Assembly: GCF_007558815.1 (NCBI RefSeq)
Contig: NZ_VLTJ01000029.1
Location: 124,001-188,000, forward strand
Direction: 5' to 3'
DNA length: 64,000 bases
Source of the DNA: Verticiella sediminum
GTDB lineage: Bacteria; Pseudomonadota; Gammaproteobacteria; Burkholderiales; Burkholderiaceae_B
In this document: positions 51,974 through 60,528 of the stretch, piece by piece
Layout of the letters: the number at the start of each line of letters is the position of its first letter
Position numbering within the stretch: the stretch's first letter is position 1
Translations under genes and position numbers: made by a program
Notes under the pieces: model-generated
What the model saw: only the letters and a program-made list of their open reading frames with translations
Databases searched by the model: none
Told to the model about the DNA's origin: nothing

Positions 51974-52744
51974 TCAGCGCCCCTTGAAGACCGGCTTGCG
52001 CTTCTCGAGGAAGGCCATGCGCGCCTCGCGCGCGTCCTCGGTGCGCGACAGCGCCATGGTGAAATCCTGCTCGAAGCGATAGGCGTCGCGCTGCGGCATC
52101 AGCTCGACCATGTTGGCGGCGCGCTTGGCATAGATGATGGCGAGCGGCGCCTTGCTGGCGATCTCGCGCGCCAGCGCCATGGTGTGCGGCAGGAGCTGCT
52201 CGGCCGGCAGCACTTCCTCGATCACGTTGCGGCGATAGAGGTCGTGCGCGGTCATGCGCTGGCCGGTGAAGAACATGCGGCGCACGGTCGAGCGGCCGAA
52301 CAGGGTGCGCAGCATGGACGCGCCGCCCGCCAGGCCCACGTTGATCTCGGGCATGCCGAAGGTGGCCTCCTCGGCGGCGTAGAGAATGTCGCATGCGGCG
52401 ACCAGCCCCATGCCCGCGCCCAGCGCCACGCCGTTGACCGCCGCGATGACGGGCTTGGCGCATTCGCGTATGGCATTGCCCGTCTCGCGCGTGATCCGGT
52501 TGTGTTCCAGGAAATCGCCGGCGATGTCCGGGTTCGGTCTATCCTTCAGGTCCGCACCGGCGCAGAACACCGAGCCGGTGCCGGTGAGCACCGCGCACCG
52601 GATATCGTCGCGTTCCGATATCTCGTCGAAAGTGGCCACCATCTGGCGGCGCATGTCGCGGTTCAGGGCATTGACGGGCTTGCGGTCCATGGTGACCAGG
52701 GCCACGCCGTCGGTCACCTCCAGGCGTACGACTCGTTCGCTCAC
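51974..52744 (-). CDS. Enoyl-CoA hydratase/isomerase
   Basis: A 256-residue crotonase. The oxyanion loop FCAGADLKDR and the VALGAGMGLVAACD region are present; at the first catalytic position the usual Glu is Gly-Leu-Val context, and FGMPEINVGL keeps the second Glu, so it may be an isomerase or hydratase with one acid. The GTG at 52744 has GGAGGG upstream and overlaps a short upstream frame (GTGA), so it was preferred over an in-frame Arg-rich extension to 52903. It lies three bases before the synthetase start. Confidence 0.83.
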   Translation of the reverse strand: MSERVVRLEVTDGVALVTMDRKPVNALNRDMRRQMVATFDEISERDDIRCAVLTGTGSVFCAGADLKDRPNPDIAGDFLEHNRITRETGNAIRECAKPVIAAVNGVALGAGMGLVAACDILYAAEEATFGMPEINVGLAGGASMLRTLFGRSTVRRMFFTGQRMTAHDLYRRNVIEEVLPAEQLLPHTMALAREIASKAPLAIIYAKRAANMVELMPQRDAYRFEQDFTMALSRTEDAREARMAFLEKRKPVFKGR

Positions 52745-52899
52745 GGCTGCGCCCTCCGGTCCTCGCGCGAGATGCGTCCCGCCGGGCAAGGCGCGCTGCC
52801 TTCGGGCGACCGGGCGGGAGCGCCAGCCGGCGCCCCCCTGTCGAAGAATGCGCGGCCGGCTGCCGCGCCGGACCTGTGCCCAATGCGCTGAATCGTCAT
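52741..52899 (-). CDS. Possible 52-residue leader frame ahead of the hydratase
   Basis: An ATG at 52899 lies five bases after a perfect AGGAGG site and opens a 52-codon frame (MTIQRIGHRSGAAAGRAF and onward) whose TGA overlaps the GTG start of the hydratase gene (GTGA). It is Arg-, Ala- and Pro-rich with no known motif. The ideal ribosome site and exact overlap suggest translational coupling of the whole operon. It could be a leader peptide or a small protein. Confidence 0.45.
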   Translation of the reverse strand: MTIQRIGHRSGAAAGRAFFDRGAPAGAPARSPEGSAPCPAGRISREDRRAQP

Positions 52900-53293
52900 T
52901 CATGCCTCCTCGGTTCAAACAATTCTGCAGTTTTCGTCGGTAATCCGACTTAATGCTTGCTTTTATTATATGGACGCGACCCCGAGCGATTTCTCATATA
53001 AAGCTGGGTTGTGTTCTGCAGAAACGCCATATATTCGACGAGAAATAAAGCACTACCATGAACCCGCTCGACGAGTCGACGCATCCGGTTCATGAATAAA
53101 ACCCGACGCCGGGACTGGCCTCGATTCGCTTCATTGCAATGTGTTTGCCGCGCACGGCGGCCGGCCGATATTCATGAATCGCGTTTTCTCGAATACGCAT
53201 TGACCGTTATTTATCGATAGCCCACGCGCGCTGCCTTCCCGCCGGGCCGGGCGGGGCACACGCGCGAAAGACAAAACCGCACGAGGAGAACCC
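52900..53293. promoter_or_regulatory. Divergent regulatory gap, AT-rich, with repeated TTCATGAAT
   Basis: This 394-base gap separates the minus-strand acyl-CoA operon from the plus-strand receptor gene. Bases 52950-53060 are clearly AT-rich compared with the surroundings and probably hold both promoters. TTCATGAAT occurs twice (53089-53097 and 53171-53179; the second is part of the palindrome ATTCATGAAT), 82 bases apart, and might be a regulator site. I see no gene. Confidence 0.45.
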
Positions 53294-54265
53294 ATGTTTG
53301 GTCTGAAGCCCCTGGCCCGTATCGGCAGCACGCTCGCCGCGCTCGCTGCCCTCGCCCTGCCGCTGGGCGCGCACGCGGAAAAACCGATGTCCATCATCGT
53401 CCCGTACGGCGCGGGCGGCCTGAACGACAACTTCGCGCGCGTGCTGGCCGAAGGCATGAGCAAGGAGCTCGGGCGCACCATCATCGTCGAGAACAAACCC
53501 GGCGCGAACGGCATCATCGGCGCGAGCTATGTCGCACGGGCCCCCGCCGACGGCTCGACCATCCTGCTCGGCGGTACGGGCCCGCTGTCGCTCAACGTGC
53601 TCCTGCGCCCCAACCTGCCTTTCGGATTCGACAGTTTCGATTCCGTGGCCATGCTGTTCGAGGGCCCGCTGACGATCACCGTGCCCACCAAGCTCGGCGT
53701 GCAGAGCATTCCGGAACTGGTCGAGTACAGCCGCAAGAACAACCAGCCGCTGCGCTTCGGCACGCTGGGACCGGGCTCGGTCACGGATCTGTATGGCCTG
53801 CTCATGGCCAAGGAGCTGGACGTCAAGATGCTCGCGGTGCCCTACAAGACCGTGCCGGCCGCGCTGATCGACATGCTGGGCGGCCTGGGCGAGGTCAACA
53901 TGGCCACCCCGATCGCCTTGCTCGAGCACCAGAAGGCCGGCTCGGTCAAGATTCTCGCGCTGACGACGGAACAGCGCGATCCCGCGCTTCCCGATATTCC
54001 GAGCGTGGCCGAACTGGGTTATCCGCAATTGCGCGCGTCGTATTGGACGGCATTGCACGCACCCAAGGGAACGCCGCCCGAAGTCGTCAAGAAAATATCG
54101 GACGCCGCGATCAAAGTCGTGCAGACGGAATCGTTCCGCGAATTGCTGCGCAATAACGGCCAACTGGAGAAAACCGGCGGCCCGGACGCATTGGACGCCC
54201 AACTCGAGACCGACAGGAAATACTGGGGCCAATTGATCAAAGACAACAATATCGTTCTGGATTGA
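53294..54265 (+). CDS. Bug/TctC family periplasmic solute-binding receptor (copy 1 of a pair)
   Basis: A 323-residue Bug receptor with a Sec signal (to AHAEK, near residue 29). Motifs: MSIIVPYGAGGLNDNFAR, IIVENKPGANG, ARAPADGSTILLGG, LRFGTLGPGSVTD and VPYKTVPAALID. It is very similar along its whole length to the receptor at 55355-56326, with identical length. GAGGAGAACCC precedes the ATG. Codons and motif spelling show a gene duplication. The ligand is unknown; the neighbouring SMP-30 lactonase suggests a sugar acid or lactone. Confidence 0.92.
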   Translation: MFGLKPLARIGSTLAALAALALPLGAHAEKPMSIIVPYGAGGLNDNFARVLAEGMSKELGRTIIVENKPGANGIIGASYVARAPADGSTILLGGTGPLSLNVLLRPNLPFGFDSFDSVAMLFEGPLTITVPTKLGVQSIPELVEYSRKNNQPLRFGTLGPGSVTDLYGLLMAKELDVKMLAVPYKTVPAALIDMLGGLGEVNMATPIALLEHQKAGSVKILALTTEQRDPALPDIPSVAELGYPQLRASYWTALHAPKGTPPEVVKKISDAAIKVVQTESFRELLRNNGQLEKTGGPDALDAQLETDRKYWGQLIKDNNIVLD

Positions 54266-54353
54266 TCGCCATACGGCCGGCCACGGATAAACCGGCATCA
54301 TTCATTGATTGCAGCCGGCCGCCTGGCGCGGCGGCTGCCAGTGCGGGACGGGC

Positions 54354-55238
54354 ATGAACCTGGACATCGAACGCATCGGCATGCTCGATACGGCACTGGG
54401 CGAGTGCCCACTGTGGCATCCGGCCGAGCAGCGCCTGTGGTTGCTGGACTGCCGCGCCGGTGCACTCCATACCCTGGACCCGGCGGACGGCGCAACGACG
54501 ACGCGGCACGTGCCTGCGCCGGCCGGCTCGTTCGCCTTCAACGCCGACGGCCGGCTGGTGGTTGCGCTCAAGGAAGAGGTGGGCCTGCTCGATCCGGCCA
54601 CAGGCGAGCTCACTGTGCTGGGCCGCATCGGCGACAGCCATCCCAACCTGCGCCTGAACGACGGCACCGCACTGCCCGACGGCAGCTTCCTGGTCGGCAC
54701 CATGCATACGCAGCGCGCCGAGGGCGAGGCACCGCTGGGCGGGCTGTACCGGCTCGCGCCCGACGGCGCCTTCGGCTGCGTGGACACCGGCTACGGCGTG
54801 ACCAACGGCCCGCGCGTCAGCCCGCTCGACGGCCGGCTGTACGTCTGCGACAGCAGCGTGCGCCGCATCGACAGCTATGCCCTGGCGCCGGATGGCAGCC
54901 TTGCCGAGCGCCGCCCTTTCGTGCACACCGATGACCTCGGCTCGGCGCCCGACGGTTGCGTCTTCGACACCGAGGGTGGGCTGTGGACCGCGCTGGTGCA
55001 TGCGGGCGCCCTGGTGCGCTTCGCGCCCGACACCCGCGTCACGCACCGAATCGAGCTGCCGCTGACCCATCCCGCGGCGCTGTGCTTCGGCGGGCCCGAG
55101 CTGGATGAGATCTACGTAACGTCCATCCGCGACAGCGGCCGCCTGCGCGGCGACGGCCCGCTCGACGGCGCAGTGCTGCGCGTGCGGGGGGTGGGCATGC
55201 GCGGGCTCCCGAGCCCGACCTGCCGCATCGCGGGGTGA
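54354..55238 (+). CDS. SMP-30/gluconolactonase family protein
   Basis: A 294-residue six-bladed beta-propeller. The metal ligands of the SMP-30 fold are seen as Glu in LGECPLWHP (near residue 16), Asn in NDGTALPDG (about 104) and GVTNGPRVSP, and Asp in PDGCVFDTEGGLW (about 200). It hydrolyses lactones. The ATG at 54354 is chosen because the family start (IERIGMLDT) follows and GGGACGGG lies ahead; the frame is open further upstream. It is sandwiched between two near-identical receptors. Confidence 0.87.
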   Translation: MNLDIERIGMLDTALGECPLWHPAEQRLWLLDCRAGALHTLDPADGATTTRHVPAPAGSFAFNADGRLVVALKEEVGLLDPATGELTVLGRIGDSHPNLRLNDGTALPDGSFLVGTMHTQRAEGEAPLGGLYRLAPDGAFGCVDTGYGVTNGPRVSPLDGRLYVCDSSVRRIDSYALAPDGSLAERRPFVHTDDLGSAPDGCVFDTEGGLWTALVHAGALVRFAPDTRVTHRIELPLTHPAALCFGGPELDEIYVTSIRDSGRLRGDGPLDGAVLRVRGVGMRGLPSPTCRIAG

Positions 55239-55354
55239 ACCCGCCCTGCCGGCTTGCGGCCCGACGCAGTCTCGCGCTGCCGACGACAAAGACCACGCGC
55301 TTACCCCGGTAAGAAAGAAAGCGCGCACCGCCATCCCAACGAGGAGGAGAACCC

Positions 55355-56326
55355 GTGTTCAAACCGATGTCTTTCGGCCGCATGGCCTGCGGCCTGGCGC
55401 TGCTCGCCACCCTGGCCGCGCCGCTCGCCGCCCGCGCGGAACCGCCGCTCACCATGGTCATTCCCTACGGCGCGGGCAGTCCCAACGACAATTTTGCGCG
55501 CGTGCTGGCCGAGGGCATGAGCAAGCGGCTGGAGCGTCCCGTCATCGTGGAGAACAAGCCAGGCGCCAACGGCATCCTGGCGGCCACCTACGTCGCGCGC
55601 GCCCCGGCCGACGGCTCGACTGTCCTCATCGGCGGCACCGGGCCGATCTCGCTCAACGTCATGCTGCGGCCCAATCTGTCCTTCGGCTTCGACAGCTTCG
55701 AATCGGTGGCGCTGCTCTTCGAAGGGCCGCTCACCATCACGGTCCCGGCCAGCCTCGGCGTGGACAGCATTCCGGAACTGGTCGCATACAGCCGCGACAA
55801 TCGGCGTGCGCTGCGCTACGCCACGCTGGGGCCCGGCTCGGTCATGGATCTGTACGGGCTGATGCTGGCCAAGGCGCTGGACGTCGAGGTGCTGCGCATT
55901 CCCTACAAGAACACGCCGACTTCTTTGGTCGACCTGATGGGCGGCCGCGGTGATGTCTCGACGGCCACCCCGAGCGCGCTGCTCGAACAGCACCGCGCGG
56001 GCAGCCTGAAAATCCTGGCGCTGACGACCGCCGAGCGCGATCCGGCGATGCCGGACATCCCGAGCGTCACCGAACTGGGCTATCCGCAACTGCGCTCCTC
56101 GTACTGGACCGCACTGCATGCTCCCAAGGGGACGCCCACCGACATCGTGCAGGCGATCTCGAATGCGGCCATCGATGTGGTGCGTACGGACGCGTTCGGC
56201 GAGCTGCTGCGCAAGAACGGGCAAGTCGAGAAAACCGGCGGGCCCGCAGCGCTGGATGCGCAGATCGAGGCCGACAAAGCGCACTGGGGCCAGATCATCA
56301 AGGACAACCATATCGTCCTCGATTGA
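55355..56326 (+). CDS. Bug/TctC family periplasmic solute-binding receptor (copy 2 of a pair)
   Basis: A 323-residue receptor, same length as that at 53294-54265 and alike through most of it (for example LPFGFDSF versus LSFGFDSF, VARAPADGST in both, SYWTALHAPKGTP in both, NNIVLD versus NHIVLD at the end). Sec signal to ARAEPP. GAGGAGAACCC precedes the GTG/ATG region; the start chosen is the GTG at 55355. Differences cluster in the ligand-facing loops (SVTD/SVMD, MLAVPYKT/VLRIPYKN), so the two copies may bind different ligands. Confidence 0.92.
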   Translation: MFKPMSFGRMACGLALLATLAAPLAARAEPPLTMVIPYGAGSPNDNFARVLAEGMSKRLERPVIVENKPGANGILAATYVARAPADGSTVLIGGTGPISLNVMLRPNLSFGFDSFESVALLFEGPLTITVPASLGVDSIPELVAYSRDNRRALRYATLGPGSVMDLYGLMLAKALDVEVLRIPYKNTPTSLVDLMGGRGDVSTATPSALLEQHRAGSLKILALTTAERDPAMPDIPSVTELGYPQLRSSYWTALHAPKGTPTDIVQAISNAAIDVVRTDAFGELLRKNGQVEKTGGPAALDAQIEADKAHWGQIIKDNHIVLD

Positions 56327-56358
56327 GGCAGCGTACAAGAAGCAGAAGAGGCCCGGCC

Positions 56359-57291
56359 TCAGTCGGTCCTGCGATACGGCACGAAACTGCGGTCCTTGTT
56401 GACGACTCGCTCGGCCACGAAATCCAGGAACAGGCGGATCTTCGCGGGAATCATGGGCGTATCCAGAATGGTCGCGTAGATGCCTTCCTCGAAGGTGGTG
56501 TTGGTGACGCGGTACTCGGGCAGCAGGCGGACCAGCGTACCGCGGGCGAGATCGTTGGCGACCGTGTAGTCGTCCAGCAGGGCAATGCCCTCGCCCAGCC
56601 GCGCGAGCTCCAGCAGCACCATGCCATTGTTGGTGACATGGCGAGGGTTGAGCACCACCTCCTGCACGCCGGTCTGGGTCAGAAAGCGCCAGACGTAGTT
56701 GTCGCCGGGCAGCAGATAGGTGAGGCACTGCTGTTCGCTCAACTGCCCCGGCGATGTCAGCGGCGGCATCGAGCCGACATATCGGGGCGCAGCCACCAGT
56801 TGCCTTTCGCTCTTGAAGAGGATTCTGCGCTTCAACCCCGCCTCCACCGGCGGCGCAATGCGAAAGTCGATATCGATCTGCTGGCGACGCAGGTCGGCCT
56901 TCATTTCGGCCAGGAGCAATTCGACGTGGATATCCGGATACTGCCGGCGGAAATCCGCGATCAACGGCGGCAATACGCCCAGGCCGAACATGGTGCGCGA
57001 ATGCACGCGCAGCAGCCCCTTGGGTGCCGCCCGGATCGCCGTGATGCTGTTGTGCGCTTCGTTGATGCTCCACAGGATGCCTTCGAGCTGGCGCGCATAC
57101 TCCTGCCCGGCCTCCGTGAGCATGACCTGGCGCGTCGAGCGCAACAGCAGCTTGACGTTCAGTTCGTTCTCGAACTCGGTGATCATGCGCGAAACCGAGG
57201 TGGCCGATACCCCGAAAAGGCGCGCCGTTTCCGAGAAGCTCTGTGTCCGCGAAATGGACAAGAAAAGCTCCATCGCCCGCAGGCGGTCCAT
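56359..57291 (-). CDS. LysR family transcriptional regulator
   Basis: A 310-residue LysR protein. Helix-turn-helix: MELFLSISRTQSFSETARLF then VSATSVSRMITEFENEL (residues about 7-45). The co-inducer domain includes LLPGDNYVWRFL and LLDDYTVAND. GGAGGAATC precedes the ATG at 57291. It is divergent from the luciferase-type monooxygenase gene and probably controls it. Confidence 0.9.
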   Translation of the reverse strand: MDRLRAMELFLSISRTQSFSETARLFGVSATSVSRMITEFENELNVKLLLRSTRQVMLTEAGQEYARQLEGILWSINEAHNSITAIRAAPKGLLRVHSRTMFGLGVLPPLIADFRRQYPDIHVELLLAEMKADLRRQQIDIDFRIAPPVEAGLKRRILFKSERQLVAAPRYVGSMPPLTSPGQLSEQQCLTYLLPGDNYVWRFLTQTGVQEVVLNPRHVTNNGMVLLELARLGEGIALLDDYTVANDLARGTLVRLLPEYRVTNTTFEEGIYATILDTPMIPAKIRLFLDFVAERVVNKDRSFVPYRRTD

Positions 57292-57408
57292 GATTCCTCC
57301 AGAATCTGCAATACAGAACGCATATTTTCTGCTATTCCGTATGATATCAACAGCAATTTAGAATTCTCTCAAGGTGCCGGATAGCGGCTTGCCAAAGAGA
57401 GGAACATT

Positions 57409-58476
57409 ATGGAATTCGGCGTATTCATCCTTGCCCAACAACGCGGCTACCACCAGACATCGCGCGATGTCATTCAGAATTCGATCGAGCAGACGGTCGT
57501 CGCCGAACAAGCGGGGTTCGATACCGCGTGGTATGCCGAACACCATTTCAACAACTACTCGCTTTCGCCGTCTCCCTTGATGATGGTGGCCCACGCCGCC
57601 GCCAGGACTTCGCGCATCCGGCTCGGCACCGCGGTCTGCATCCTGCCGCTGTATCACCCCGCGCGGTTCCTGGCCGAAGTCGGCTTCGTCGACACGGTGT
57701 CCAACGGGCGCCTCGAACTGGGCGTCGGCTCCGGCTACCAGGAGTTCGAGTTCGAACGCTTCGGTGTGGACATCAAGGATTCGTTCGCCATCTTCAATGA
57801 ATTCCTGGACCTCATCCCGAAAGGGCTGTCGCAGAAGATCTTCGAGCACGACGGCAAGTTCCTGAAGATCCCGCCCAGCTCGATCGCCGTGCGCTGCATC
57901 CAGGACCCGATGCCGCCGCTCTGGATCACCTCCGGCAACCCGACCACGCTGGGCCGGGCGGTGCGCGAGAACCATAACCTTTTCGTCACGTCCCTGCTCA
58001 ACGGCAGCGATGCCATCGCCGGCCTGCGCGCCAAGCTGGAAACCGTCGCCGCCGAACACGGCAAGGACCTGGACCGCGACGTCAAGTTCGGCTTCCTGCG
58101 CTGCGGCTACGCCTCGGACAACCAGGCCGAGGTCGACGCCTACCTGGACAATGCCCGCTTCCAGCGCCGCATTTCCGAAAGCCTGAAGTACCGCCGCGCG
58201 CAATCCGAAGATGGGTACATGGTCAAGGAAGTGCCTTCCGAGACCGACCTGAGCTTCGAGCAACTGCGCAAGAACCTGCCGGTGGGCTCGGTCAACCAGG
58301 TCATCGACAAGATGCTCGAGGAAATCAGCATCCTGCGCCCGAAGCATATCGCGCTGCAGACCCAGCTCGGCGACTTCGACCAGAAGACCATGCTCAAGCA
58401 GATCGAACTGTGGGGCGAGAGGATCATCCCCGCCATCCGGAAGGAAATCAGCCAGCCGGCCAGAGCCGCCGCCTGA
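57409..58476 (+). CDS. LLM-class (luciferase-like) flavin monooxygenase
   Basis: A 355-residue luciferase-family protein using reduced FMN. Marks: MEFGVFILAQQRGYHQT, the TAWYAEHHFNNYSLSPSPL segment (residues near 40-58), IRLGTAVCILPLYHPAR and the FGFLRCGYAS C-terminal region. It should oxygenate a small organic compound with flavin supplied by the reductase encoded next. GAGAGGAACATT lies ahead of the ATG. It is divergent from the LysR gene at 56359-57291 and starts ten bases before... the reductase gene's leader. Confidence 0.9.
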   Translation: MEFGVFILAQQRGYHQTSRDVIQNSIEQTVVAEQAGFDTAWYAEHHFNNYSLSPSPLMMVAHAAARTSRIRLGTAVCILPLYHPARFLAEVGFVDTVSNGRLELGVGSGYQEFEFERFGVDIKDSFAIFNEFLDLIPKGLSQKIFEHDGKFLKIPPSSIAVRCIQDPMPPLWITSGNPTTLGRAVRENHNLFVTSLLNGSDAIAGLRAKLETVAAEHGKDLDRDVKFGFLRCGYASDNQAEVDAYLDNARFQRRISESLKYRRAQSEDGYMVKEVPSETDLSFEQLRKNLPVGSVNQVIDKMLEEISILRPKHIALQTQLGDFDQKTMLKQIELWGERIIPAIRKEISQPARAAA

Positions 58477-58486
58477 GGAGACGGAC

Positions 58487-59284
58487 ATGCGCGTACACCT
58501 GACGAGCGCGGGTACGATCACGATGCGCGACGCGGCGGACTTCCGCCGGCTGGACGTGCTGGTCGATCCGCAGCCATGCGAACGCCTGGAACAGGCCATC
58601 GCGCGCATCGGGCGCCGCGAGGGCGAGGATCACGTCCGCCTGGCCGCGCCGGTGCTGCGCTTTCTGTCCGGCAAGGCCGGCGATCCGGAATGGGAAAGCG
58701 GCTTCGCCAGGATGGTGGAATACGCCGCCAAGGCGGGCTGGGTGGACGCCGAGGGCGGCATCCGCGCCCACATCACGCGCAACGACGCCGACGAGGTGGT
58801 CTCCCTGGACGAGTTCAAAGCGGCCATGCGCGCCCTGCCGGCCGGCATCAGCGTCATCACCACGGGTACGGGCAACACGCGCGCGGGCATGATCGTGTCC
58901 AGCCTGACGTCGATTTCGGCCGACCCGCCGCTGGTGGGTGTATTCGTGAACCAGGGTTCGTCCATGCACGCCGTGCTGCTGCAGAACGGCAGCTTCGTGG
59001 CGAACGTGCTGGGCGTGGAGCATGGCGCGGTGATGTCGTCGTTCCTCGGCCTGCCGCAAGGCCCGACGCGCTTTGCCAACGGCAACTGGCGCGAAGGCGG
59101 CGGCGGCCTGCCGGTGCTCGACGATGCGCTGGCGAGCCTGGAATGCGAAATCGTGCACACGACCTCGCTGGGCACCCACGACATGTTCGTTGGCAAGATC
59201 CGGCGTACCGCCAGCCGGGACGCCAGCCCGGTCGTGCATTTCAATGCCTCGACCCACTGCCTCTCGGCACTGGCGGCGTCCTGA
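58487..59284 (+). CDS. Flavin reductase family protein with N-terminal extension
   Basis: A 265-residue protein. Residues about 110-260 are a flavin reductase-like (FMN-binding split barrel) domain: AMRALPAGISVITTG, SLTSISADPPLVGVFVNQGS, NGSFVANVLG and FVGKIRRT. The first 105 residues are an extra helical domain (LVDPQPCERLEQAIARIG and onward) not found in minimal reductases. It supplies reduced flavin to the monooxygenase ten bases upstream. GGAGACGGAC precedes the ATG. The extension may dock on the partner. Confidence 0.87.
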   Translation: MRVHLTSAGTITMRDAADFRRLDVLVDPQPCERLEQAIARIGRREGEDHVRLAAPVLRFLSGKAGDPEWESGFARMVEYAAKAGWVDAEGGIRAHITRNDADEVVSLDEFKAAMRALPAGISVITTGTGNTRAGMIVSSLTSISADPPLVGVFVNQGSSMHAVLLQNGSFVANVLGVEHGAVMSSFLGLPQGPTRFANGNWREGGGGLPVLDDALASLECEIVHTTSLGTHDMFVGKIRRTASRDASPVVHFNASTHCLSALAAS

Positions 59285-59344
59285 TGGGCGTTCCTCGCCT
59301 GCGCGGGCCACACGGCCGGCGGGCGCATGCCGATTCGCAGGCAT

Positions 59345-59381
59345 AAAAAAACAGCGCACCATCATGGTGCGCTGTTTTTTT
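59345..59381. terminator. Bidirectional-looking Rho-independent terminator
   Basis: ACAGCGCACC and GGTGCGCTGT form a perfect ten-base stem around ATCAT, with seven A before (59345-59351) and seven T after (59375-59381). It ends the monooxygenase unit. Confidence 0.92.
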
Positions 59382-59722
59382 CTATTCTGGAGGGATGCGG
59401 CCGACCTCTCCTCCGAAGCCGAACCGCATCTAAGCCCTCGTTTCTTATGGATACCGCCGTTGTCGCGCCATTTGGCGTCGTTCCCCATGCAGGGTCCGTC
59501 TCCTCCACTGCATGTGAGCGATTATGAGCTTATGCACCGCTATGTACACTAGGTAATAACCCTATGCACCGATATCGGGCCTGCATGCCCGGTCATGGGG
59601 TCCGGCTGTCGAGTCTCAGTTCTTGAGACGAATTCCATCTCCTGATGTTGAGCATGCCCCGGCCGCCGCTCAAGATGGATGTCACGGCGGCACTCGGCCG
59701 CGCGTTCTTTCGGACGGCAACC
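59382..59722. other. Gap ahead of the binding-protein gene
   Basis: No convincing gene. A short hairpin GTCTCA/TGAGAC with loop GTTCT lies at 59613-59629 and could be a regulator site. The binding-protein frame is open upstream to 59645, but that extension is not a signal peptide. The promoter of the downstream unit should be here. Confidence 0.4.
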
Positions 59723-60505
59723 ATGACATACCCCTTCCTTTCCTCCCTTGTGCTGGCCACGGCGCTCCTGGGCGCAAACGGCGCGGCCCAGGCCGACGCG
59801 CTGGAACGCATTGAAAAGACCGGCGTGGTGCGCGTGGCCATCATGCTGGACTACCCGCCCTTCGGGACGGTCGGAGCGGACATGCAGCCACGGGGCCTGG
59901 ACATCGACCTGTCCGACCACCTGGCGAAAGACTGGGGCGTGAAGGTGGAATTCGTCCCGGTGACGGCACCGGCGCGGATTCCGACGCTGCAAAGCGGAAA
60001 AGCCGACGTTCTGCTCAACGTGGGGCGCACGGAAGAACGCGCCAAGGTGGTCGACTTCACGCAGCCCTACGCGCCCTACTACATCGGCATCTATGGCGCG
60101 GCCGACGGCACGCGCTACGAGACCCTCGATGCGCTCGCCGGCAAGTCGCTCGCGGTAACCCGCGGGGCCATCGAAGATGTCCTGCTCAGCGAGCAAGCCA
60201 AGACCGCCGACATCAGGCGCTACGAAGACAACGCCGGAACCATCTCGGCCTACATGAGCGGGCAAGCCGACACGATGGCCATCGGCAACATTGTCGCGCT
60301 CTCCCTGCAGGGGCAAGGCGCCTCGCGCACCTTCGAGGAAAAGCTCATCGTGCTGAACTCGCCGGTGCACACGGCCGTCGGCAAGGATGAAACCCGCCTG
60401 CTGGAGAAAATGAATGCGTTTCTGAGCCAGCTCAAGGCCGACGGCCGACTGGACGCATTGTCACGCAAATGGCTCAAGCAGCCGCTGGCCGAGAACATCC
60501 GCTGA
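59723..60505 (+). CDS. ABC transporter periplasmic amino-acid-type binding protein
   Basis: A 260-residue cluster F (HisJ/GlnH-like) binding protein. The signal peptide MTYPFLSSLVLATALLGA ends near AAQAD, which is why the ATG at 59723 is preferred over one 78 bases earlier. The family pattern is clear: GVVRVAIMLDYPPFG, GLDIDLSDHLAKDWG, IPTLQSGKADVLLNVGRTEER and VVDFTQPYAPYY. Typical ligands are amino acids or related acids. No permease genes are next to it, so its transporter is elsewhere. Confidence 0.88.
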   Translation: MTYPFLSSLVLATALLGANGAAQADALERIEKTGVVRVAIMLDYPPFGTVGADMQPRGLDIDLSDHLAKDWGVKVEFVPVTAPARIPTLQSGKADVLLNVGRTEERAKVVDFTQPYAPYYIGIYGAADGTRYETLDALAGKSLAVTRGAIEDVLLSEQAKTADIRRYEDNAGTISAYMSGQADTMAIGNIVALSLQGQGASRTFEEKLIVLNSPVHTAVGKDETRLLEKMNAFLSQLKADGRLDALSRKWLKQPLAENIR

Positions 60506-60528
60506 GGTCGAACCCGCCCGGGCCGCGA

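Noticed and set aside
49682-52891. A 1069-codon plus-strand frame and long Arg/Gly-rich minus-strand frames here
   Set aside because: Shadows of the acyl-CoA synthetase and neighbouring genes, caused by high GC at third positions.
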